From contig JALRAW010000108.1 of the NCBI GenBank assembly GCA_023257975.1, positions 1 through 6,497 on the forward strand: DNA of 6,497 nucleotides, read 5' to 3'. Made by a program: the position numbers and the translations under genes. Positions 1-4,060 of this stretch are shown piece by piece. Below the pieces are notes generated by a model. The model had not been told where the DNA came from. It saw nothing but the letters and a program-made list of their open reading frames with translations, and searched no databases. The stretch's first letter is position 1; every line of letters starts with the position of its first letter. The stretch is from Candidatus Fonsibacter sp. (GTDB lineage: Bacteria > Pseudomonadota > Alphaproteobacteria > Pelagibacterales > Pelagibacteraceae).

Positions 1-426
1 GGTTAATTTAGGCTTATTTTTTGGTTGTGATACTTCGGTAACTGCAGTAATCATCATCACATATTTGTCTGCTTTGGGATCAATAATATCTAAAATTACT
101 TGAAGCAACTCGTAATTAGAAGTTCGAACCGTAGACGAATAGTTTCTCATCATGGGATTAAAAAGCCACGGATCATACATTCGCATTCCCCAGTACGGAT
201 AAGGTGAAAGGGGGACCACTTGTTCTCTTTGTCTTATGTCTTCATTGGAGTAGTACTTTATGAGTACTTCAGGATTTACAGCATCGTATTGCATGCCTGT
301 TGAAGTCAACATTTGAATGAGCTCATTCTGCACCATGATGTCAAGATCTTGATCCGAAAATCCTTGGATACCCAATTCTTTATTTACTAATGCAAATCGT
401 TGGTAAGGTTTTAGAATAGGAACTTC
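1..426 (-). CDS. DUF4136-like lipoprotein, C-terminal fragment (partial, runs off the left edge)
   Basis: Reading the minus strand from 426 down to 1 gives 142 codons without a stop, in a different frame from the ORF that ends at 380. The peptide starts around EVPILKPYQRFALVNKELGI and contains GFSDQDLDIMVQNEL, then NPEVLIKYYSNEDIRQR, a PYPYWGMRMYDPW aromatic patch, and finally VILDIIDPKADKYVMMITAV. This order matches DUF4136 domains: an early FALV strand, an 'I..EL...G' helix, 'NP.vLi.Y', a PYPYWG-type aromatic stretch, and a late 'v.DiiDpkadK..w...' strand. DUF4136 proteins are mostly outer-membrane lipoproteins of unknown function in Bacteroidota and Proteobacteria. The signal peptide and lipobox cysteine are absent because the N-terminus is replaced by unrelated sequence. 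The stop lies beyond base 1. The family assignment is from memory of the pattern, without a search. I regard this as a displaced bacterial gene fragment. Confidence 0.5.
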
Positions 427-1111
427 CTTTTTTTCTATAAACACTTCCTTTACTACCTGTAACGGTAAGTGGTGCTTGCATAACCTCAGATTCAAAATCT
501 CCTTTTGCAAGGGCGGCAACACCATTTGGATACTTAAGTTGGAAATATAACTTAGTATCAATTTTCCCATCTGCTGAATTTGAATCAGCATTTACAATTG
601 TTGGTTCACCATCTGCAATTAATTGGCTGATCATTCTTTGACTATGAAGTGCGTAGCAGCCAACATCCATCATCGAGCCGCCCGCTAATTCAAACTTTAA
701 CCGCAAATCTGACTCATCAGGAATTTTCTCATCTGGTCCAACTTTTGTCTTCATTAAGTGGTCAAAGGCTTTTTTCACTGAAAGCTCAACTTCAATTGAC
801 TGAGATATCAAAGGCACATTTTCATCTCCATTATCCTTATCACCGGTTCTAGTTTCCAAATTGATTCCTCCAAATTCACCTCTTCTACTCATGAGCTCTA
901 CACGGTCTGGTGTTTCTATTTTTCTTCTTTCCTGCATAACATGAGCCATTTTGATTCTCCTGTACTCTGTCTGCTCTGGCGTTTCCATATTTCGTTTATT
1001 TGCCTTTCTTTGTGCATCCAAATTTTTCCTTAGATTTGCTTCATCTGATGATTCTATCAATTTCCTTCTGGCTCTTTGACTTGCCTTTCTTAAGCTATCT
1101 TTATTTATCAT
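380..1111 (-). CDS. Composite ORF: basic 23-residue repeats joined to a Gfo/Idh/MocA C-terminal fragment
   Basis: This 243-codon frame starts with ATG at 1111-1109. The start has A at -3 (AAAAACATG) after an A10 run, which suits a eukaryotic start; there is no Shine-Dalgarno sequence. Residues 1-77 are very basic and contain a 23-residue repeat with ETPEQ and ETPDR at residues 43 and 66. Similar repeats precede Helitron/PIF1-type helicase ORFs and occur in many orphan proteins of arthropod and other invertebrate genomes. Residues 78-127 were not recognised. Residues 128-225 match the C-terminal domain of Gfo/Idh/MocA oxidoreductases. The last 18 residues are out of frame with the DUF4136-like sequence that follows. 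No Rossmann NAD(P)-binding half is present, so the product cannot be an active oxidoreductase. The ORF is continuous, but its halves have unrelated origins; I infer an artificial join and not a real fusion gene. Confidence 0.5.
   Translation of the reverse strand: MINKDSLRKASQRARRKLIESSDEANLRKNLDAQRKANKRNMETPEQTEYRRIKMAHVMQERRKIETPDRVELMSRRGEFGGINLETRTGDKDNGDENVPLISQSIEVELSVKKAFDHLMKTKVGPDEKIPDESDLRLKFELAGGSMMDVGCYALHSQRMISQLIADGEPTIVNADSNSADGKIDTKLYFQLKYPNGVAALAKGDFESEVMQAPLTVTGSKGSVYRKKGSSYSKTLPTICISK
437..730 (-). pseudogene. Gfo/Idh/MocA-family oxidoreductase, internal C-terminal domain fragment
   Basis: Codons for residues 128-225 of the 380-1111 frame encode EKIPDESDLRLKFELAGGSMMDVGCYALHSQRMI, then GEPTIVNADSNSADGKIDTK, LKYPNGVAALAKGDF and APLTVTGSKGSVY. 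The 'DiR...eLaGGsmMDvGCYalh..r' block is the signature of the substrate-binding domain in this family, where the conserved glycines and the GCY..H stretch lie beside the sugar-binding pocket. The 'G..a....f' and 'l.v.GskGsv' strands are the following beta-sheet elements. Full proteins are about 330-400 residues, with an N-terminal GxGxxG dinucleotide fold that is missing here; only about 98 residues survive. The substrate cannot be inferred. It is probably bacterial, though fungal and algal dihydrodiol-dehydrogenase-like members have similar blocks. Confidence 0.65.
892..1054 (-). repeat. 69-bp (23-codon) coding repeat with ETPE motif, about 2.3 units
   Basis: Three consecutive units have an exact 23-residue period on the minus strand. 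Residues 20-42 (1054-986) begin ESSDEANLRK, residues 43-65 (985-917) begin ETPEQTEYRR, and residues 66 onward (916 down) begin ETPDRVEL. The units share E at position 1, acidic or polar residues at 4-5, and a basic tail with R/K-rich helix character (for example KANKRNM and QERRKI). The third unit loses the pattern after about 8-12 residues. This is where I place the break with the bacterial-type sequence. The motif type is known from invertebrate mobile-element-associated proteins, and its function is unknown. The divergence between units suggests an old repeat and not recent slippage. Confidence 0.55.
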
Positions 1112-1190
1112 GTTTTTTTTTTATCTTTAACTGTTTAATGCATCAAATAAATTTAGAAATTACTTTAACGTACCTTTTTTTTTCTTGTTA

Positions 1191-1610
1191 CCCTAGAATT
1201 GGATTTCTTATTAATTATACAATTTAGAATTATTTGATATTCAGCGAGTTCGTTAAATGCTGCTAGATACCTGTTTTCTTATTATCCAAAATAAACAATT
1301 ATAATAGAATTTGGAATATAATGATAATGAGCGATTTTTTTAAATCTCATCATCTGAAAAAAAAAAAGCATATATTACACAATATGGAATATTACACAAT
1401 ATGGAATAATTACATGTTAAGAGAATTATTTTTTAATAACGATCGCTCCATAATATTTACAATAGTCTTCCCTAAAATTGGATTTCATATTAACATTACC
1501 ACTTCGAATACAATTTGGAATATATTGTCAATCCATATTTTCTCATAATCATAAAAAAATTGGACATATTTTACACAATATGGAAAAAATCGATTGCTCC
1601 ATTGAATTTA
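1191..1610. repeat. Degenerate direct repeat family, two diverged copies
   Basis: Two diverged copies of a block can be followed by eye. CCCTAGAATTGGATTTCTTA at 1191-1210 recurs as CCCTAAAATTGGATTTCATA at 1470-1489, and both continue into TTAA. CGATCGCTCCATAATATTTA at 1440-1459 recurs as CGATTGCTCCATTGAATTTA at 1591-1610, and both are followed by AAT(A/G)GTCTT. TACACAATATGGAA occurs within the first copy and again at 1572-1585. The copies differ in spacing, about 249 bases between the shared anchors in the first and 121 in the second, so one carries insertions or the other deletions. This is consistent with a non-coding satellite or decayed mobile element of a eukaryotic genome. No terminal structure was found. 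Confidence 0.5.
1374..1407. repeat. Perfect 17-bp tandem duplication
   Basis: ATTACACAATATGGAAT occurs twice head to tail (1374-1390 and 1391-1407) with no mismatch. A related TACACAATATGGAA lies at 1572-1585. It is most likely replication slippage inside the surrounding degenerate repeat. Confidence 0.85.
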
Positions 1611-1703
1611 AAATGGTCTTACACCACCCTTGAACCACACCTTTTTTATACATATACTAACGTGTTCCTATTCTCTATCTACAAGGTGAGGTTCATGTTA
1701 CTC

Positions 1704-1738
1704 TAGCTCTATAGCTCTACAGAGATATAGTAGCTCTA
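1704..1738. repeat. Clustered TAGCTCTA octamers
   Basis: TAGCTCTA is present at 1704-1711, 1712-1719 and 1731-1738, the first two directly adjacent. The cluster marks the change from the AT-rich left part to the more balanced right part of the non-coding stretch. A simple-sequence origin is likely. Confidence 0.7.
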
Positions 1739-1757
1739 GAGTACGGTAAGCTGCTTG

Positions 1758-1781
1758 CTGGTGTGCTCACGTGCTCACCAG
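1758..1781. promoter_or_regulatory. Imperfect palindrome centred on an E-box (CACGTG)
   Basis: CTGGTG at 1758-1763 and CACCAG at 1776-1781 form inverted arms around TGCTCACGTGCTCA. The CACGTG core at 1768-1773 is the canonical E-box bound by bHLH and bHLH-ZIP factors in eukaryotes. GTGCTCAC is also repeated directly here. It lies about 215 bases upstream of the TATA-like box. A regulatory role is inferred only. Confidence 0.3.
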
Positions 1782-1861
1782 TATTGCTCACCAACGACGA
1801 GCCGGTTACAGGCATACATCTCTTGGCGTTCAAAATAAATTAACAGTAACAGTAGACTGAA

Positions 1862-1891
1862 TCTTTCCTCTCTTTTATTAGAGAGGAAAGA
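1862..1891. repeat. Perfect 11-bp inverted repeat with 8-nt loop
   Basis: TCTTTCCTCTC at 1862-1872 is the exact reverse complement of GAGAGGAAAGA at 1881-1891, separated by TTTTATTA. The stem is purine on one strand and pyrimidine on the other. It is not followed by a T-run on the plus strand. On the minus strand only a short pyrimidine context is present, so an intrinsic bacterial terminator is not supported. It could be a transposon end, a processing hairpin or chance. Confidence 0.6.
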
Positions 1892-1986
1892 GAAAAAAAG
1901 GCACTTAGAGCTTGTGAGAGGACGGTAGCTTACGTGACCAATCTCAGCAGATTAGCCACGTAGGACTGACCTCGGATTTTTGTACG

Positions 1987-1994
1987 TATAAATA
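1987..1994 (+). promoter_or_regulatory. TATA-like box (TATAAATA)
   Basis: TATAAATA is a good match to the eukaryotic TATA consensus and lies about 255 bases upstream of the ATG of the 191-aa ORF. TACGTG (1931-1936) and CACGTA (1957-1962) form an inverted pair a little upstream. Together they could form a core promoter for the plus-strand ORF. Isolated TATA matches are common in AT-rich DNA, so confidence is low. Confidence 0.3.
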
Positions 1995-2093
1995 ATGCTA
2001 GTCGGTGATGCAGTAAGACTAATTTATGCGCTCGTACTACAGAAGTAAAGGACATTATTTACCTTAAAAAAAAAATAATAAACGGGACGGACA

Positions 2094-2113
2094 AACAAAT
2101 AAACAAATAAACA
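2094..2113. repeat. AAACAAAT simple repeat, about 2.5 units
   Basis: AAACAAATAAACAAATAAAC is a short microsatellite with an 8-bp period. It directly precedes the hairpin at 2116-2133. Confidence 0.75.
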
Positions 2114-2115
2114 GC

Positions 2116-2133
2116 GTACTGGTTGTCCAGTAC
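2116..2133. repeat. Perfect 7-bp hairpin with TTGT loop
   Basis: GTACTGG (2116-2122) and CCAGTAC (2127-2133) are exact reverse complements around a 4-nt loop. A transcript from the TATA-like box would carry this hairpin in its 5' leader, about 115 bases before the start codon. Confidence 0.55.
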
Positions 2134-2137
2134 CGAG

Positions 2138-2185
2138 GGTTGTAAACCTATCTGTAGTTGCGGTTCATAATTTTATTTTACAACC
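2138..2185. repeat. 9-bp inverted repeat with 30-nt spacer
   Basis: GGTTGTAAA (2138-2146) and TTTACAACC (2177-2185) are exact reverse complements. CTGTAG also follows near each arm (2152-2157 and 2185-2190), so there is an overlapping short direct repeat. The function is unknown. Confidence 0.45.
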
Positions 2186-2248
2186 TGTAGCCTTATAATA
2201 TCACTCCACTACAAAGCATTATTTTTTCACATTAACCTCATTTTAGTT

Positions 2249-2824
2249 ATGTCATTCACCTGTTTCAGAACAAAGTCAAAAAGTTCCATGAGCTCTTCAG
2301 AAAGTGATGATGACAGTACTTCTAAAATAAGTTCAGCTGATGAACATTTAAATATTGTTGACGTCAAGGAAGGTAAAAATGCCGAATCTTCCCAATTACC
2401 AACCCATTCAGTTGTACAAAATGAAAAAAGTGAGGAAGATGATTGTAGTTCCAATAGTAGTGAGTCCATGGACAGAAAACCAAAAAGAATGAAAAACATG
2501 TTGGTTGACAAATATGGAATAGAAGGAAATACATCATCATTTGTACAAATTAGTAGGGAAGAAAACACAAGAGTTAAAGAATTGAAAAAATGGAGACAGT
2601 ACGGACAAACAATCAAAAAGTCTAATTTTCCAATGGAGCCACGACCATGGTCGCTTCTTCCCGGCCCCCCCACGACGCAACAGCCGCATCAGAAACAATC
2701 TGAGCAGCTATCTCAAGCCATGGTCACTTCTCCCCGTCCAAGCAGCGCCGCAACGGCCGCAACGGAAACAATTGACATGAAATGGAAACAATCGTACAAA
2801 AAACGAAGATTTGAATATCATTAA
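2249..2824 (+). CDS. Hypothetical 191-aa serine/acidic-rich protein, eukaryotic type
   Basis: No family recognised. ATG 2249 is the first methionine in a frame that is open back to 2171 (in-frame TAA at 2168-2170). The protein is low-complexity. Residues 9-32 form a serine/aspartate stretch with casein-kinase-2-like SSSESDDD, and residues 61-75 are acidic and serine-rich. Residues 77-82 (RKPKRM) and 184-187 (KKRR) are basic clusters that could act in nuclear import. Residues 127-170 are proline-, glutamine- and alanine-rich. No membrane segment or signal peptide is visible. Just before the ATG, CTCATTTTAG (2237-2246) looks like a splice acceptor with a pyrimidine-rich lead, so this could be a last exon. 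ATTAAA overlaps the stop codon and is a variant polyadenylation signal. Composition argues for a eukaryotic or eukaryotic-virus gene. Coding status is moderate because the C-terminal third contains a duplication read in two frames. Confidence 0.5.
   Translation: MSFTCFRTKSKSSMSSSESDDDSTSKISSADEHLNIVDVKEGKNAESSQLPTHSVVQNEKSEEDDCSSNSSESMDRKPKRMKNMLVDKYGIEGNTSSFVQISREENTRVKELKKWRQYGQTIKKSNFPMEPRPWSLLPGPPTTQQPHQKQSEQLSQAMVTSPRPSSAATAATETIDMKWKQSYKKRRFEYH
2645..2767 (+). repeat. Diverged 50-bp duplication with a 73-bp offset inside the 191-aa ORF
   Basis: CCATGGTCGCTTCTTCCCGG at 2645-2664 aligns without gaps to CCATGGTCACTTCTCCCCGT at 2718-2737, and the alignment continues for 50 bases (38 identical by hand count) into GCAACAGCCGCATCAGAAAC against GCAACGGCCGCAACGGAAAC. 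The offset of 73 is not a multiple of three, so the copies are read in different frames: P-W-S-L-L-P in the first, A-M-V-T-S-P in the second. The segment is distinctly more GC-rich than its surroundings and includes a C7 run (2665-2671). Confidence 0.7.
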
Positions 2825-2931
2825 ATTATTGTTATTAGGTTATAAAACTGAATTTACCTTTGCATAATTAAGAAGCAGCACATTCGTAAGTAATAGAGTG
2901 TGTGTGCAAAGCTTTGAACTAGATAGGGTTT
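2825..2931. other. 107-nt gap between convergent ORFs
   Basis: The gap separates the stops of the 191-aa (plus) and 372-aa (minus) ORFs. No AATAAA is seen on either strand. GTAAGT at 2886-2891 matches a plus-strand splice donor but lies after the stop. A GT microsatellite-like TGTGTGTG is at 2898-2905. No terminator hairpin was noticed. Confidence 0.5.
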
Positions 2932-4050
2932 TTAAGTCAACTTAGTACGCTTGGCTGGTCTATTAGTGTCATAAGTCAAGTTACCAAACATGTCAATAAA
3001 TTTTCTTTGTGCATCCTTATTCCATTTGTCAGCAACTTGTTCAAAACTATTGATTGTCTGAATTTTTAGTTCCCTAACTGCGTTTTCCCTCAATGTTAGA
3101 GGTGAGTTTCCAGTTGATATTGGTACTTGTGTCAATTGCTTTTGCTTCAGTGACAGATACTCATGTAAGTCTGAAAAGAACTCAATAGGAATTTTATATT
3201 TGTCACCAAGCAAATCTCCCACAGTTGGTTGGTCAGTGTTTTTGAGTATATTTTTAAAGTGCTTCCGGAATTTATGTATCTTTACTACTTCTTCTTCCCA
3301 CTCATTGATGGGTTTAGTCCATTTTAGTAGCACATTAATATTATCAGCTTCATTGGGATATTGCAACCTGAAGTAATTTATTTTTCCATAGTATAGTTGG
3401 ATGTTGTTTTTAATTATCTGTGCTGTGTAGGTCAAGTAGTCGTATATCCTAAAAAAAATGGAATCATGGTGGTGATGGGTTGAATCTATTAGGATGTAAG
3501 GAATGTTTAGCTCTTGGACATGTTTTGTATCTAGATCTTTAGCATCGTCAATTTGCTGAAGAAGTTCCTTATATGTGTCCACTTCATCAACATCACGGTC
3601 ATATTGTTGTTCCATTGTGTTTATTCTTTGTGATAAGTATGTTGACATGAGAAAAATTAATGGTCCATCTTTCCGCTTTTCACCTTTTCGTATCGACTCG
3701 TAGCCTGCTAGTATTTTATCAATATTTTGGATTTCGTCATCTATACAATACATCTGTTCGTCACAGTGCTTAAGATTGCAAGGATGTTTTGTAGCACTTG
3801 CATTCTTTAGGGATTCCATTTTTGCACCTTTTTTGCGCAAAATATTCGTGAGATATTCTTTCCTGTCTACCATGAGTCTCTCAACATTTTCGAATGTTTT
3901 TTGGTTCTTGTTGGCTCTTTTTTGTTCTGTTATCCATGGTGCATTTCCAATGGATTTAGAATCAGAATCATCGGTGCTACTGGTGTATTGGAGAACTACT
4001 GTGTTGCCTAAAGTAGTTACCATAGGTACAGATTCTCCATCGGACGTCAT
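2932..4050 (-). CDS. Hypothetical 372-aa protein, possibly viral or eukaryotic nuclear; no family recognised
   Basis: A long single-exon frame whose composition looks truly coding. The frame is open upstream to 4104 (in-frame TAA at 4105-4107), but the only ATG near the front is 4050-4048, in the context ATAAACATGAC with A at -3, so I choose it; a TTG at 4077 is not a credible start here. In this numbering the first 35 residues are serine/threonine-rich. Residues 52-120 are charged and probably helical, with cysteines at 91, 96 and 102 (C-x4-C-x5-C). Residues 192-195 are four histidines before an aromatic stretch (IFFRIYDYLTY). The middle is rich in K, E, Y and N, and the end has RPAKRTK (364-370), a nuclear-import-like cluster. 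No transmembrane segment or catalytic motif was seen. The frame begins only about 15-50 bases from the phage join, so upstream exons or the promoter may be missing. An orphan gene of a large invertebrate DNA virus or an endogenous viral element is one possibility. Confidence 0.6.
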   Translation of the reverse strand: MTSDGESVPMVTTLGNTVVLQYTSSTDDSDSKSIGNAPWITEQKRANKNQKTFENVERLMVDRKEYLTNILRKKGAKMESLKNASATKHPCNLKHCDEQMYCIDDEIQNIDKILAGYESIRKGEKRKDGPLIFLMSTYLSQRINTMEQQYDRDVDEVDTYKELLQQIDDAKDLDTKHVQELNIPYILIDSTHHHHDSIFFRIYDYLTYTAQIIKNNIQLYYGKINYFRLQYPNEADNINVLLKWTKPINEWEEEVVKIHKFRKHFKNILKNTDQPTVGDLLGDKYKIPIEFFSDLHEYLSLKQKQLTQVPISTGNSPLTLRENAVRELKIQTINSFEQVADKWNKDAQRKFIDMFGNLTYDTNRPAKRTKLT

Positions 4051-4060
4051 GTTTATGCTA

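Larger units (their letters stand above)
1112..2248. other. Non-coding AT-rich stretch with degenerate repeats and hairpins
   Basis: No convincing gene lies in these 1.1 kb. Short plus-strand frames at 1000-1227, 1321-1548 and 1515-1706 are rich in F, I, Y and N, as random AT-rich DNA would be. The left part (1112-1700) is very AT-rich with homopolymers, including T10 at 1113-1122 and A11 near 1358-1368. The right part (1700-2200) is more balanced and holds several inverted repeats, an E-box and a TATA-like box, listed separately. The stretch separates the minus-strand repeat protein from the plus-strand 191-aa ORF and would have to contain both promoters if the arrangement is native. Confidence 0.6.

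Noticed and set aside
380..1111. A novel fusion oxidoreductase gene
   Set aside because: The Rossmann half is missing, the two parts are of different origin, and the frame ends at another mismatch. A chimera explains it better.
1191..1610. CRISPR array
   Set aside because: The repeats are few, diverged and irregularly spaced, and no cas gene is nearby.
1000..1706. Three plus-strand frames of 63-75 codons
   Set aside because: They have F/I/Y/N-rich random-looking translations; two fall in the degenerate repeats and one overlaps the basic repeat protein in antisense.
1862..1900. Rho-independent terminator at the 11-bp stem
   Set aside because: The plus strand is followed by purines and an A-run and not by a T-run, and the stem is not GC-rich enough or placed after a gene.
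2359..2366. TGACGTCA, a perfect CRE-type palindrome
   Set aside because: It lies inside the 191-aa coding frame and is a single 8-mer, so probably chance.
2227..2673. 148-codon minus-strand frame opposite the 191-aa ORF
   Set aside because: It is antisense to the plus-strand ORF and its composition (F, L, S, C) mirrors the serine-rich coding strand; there is no independent coding signal.
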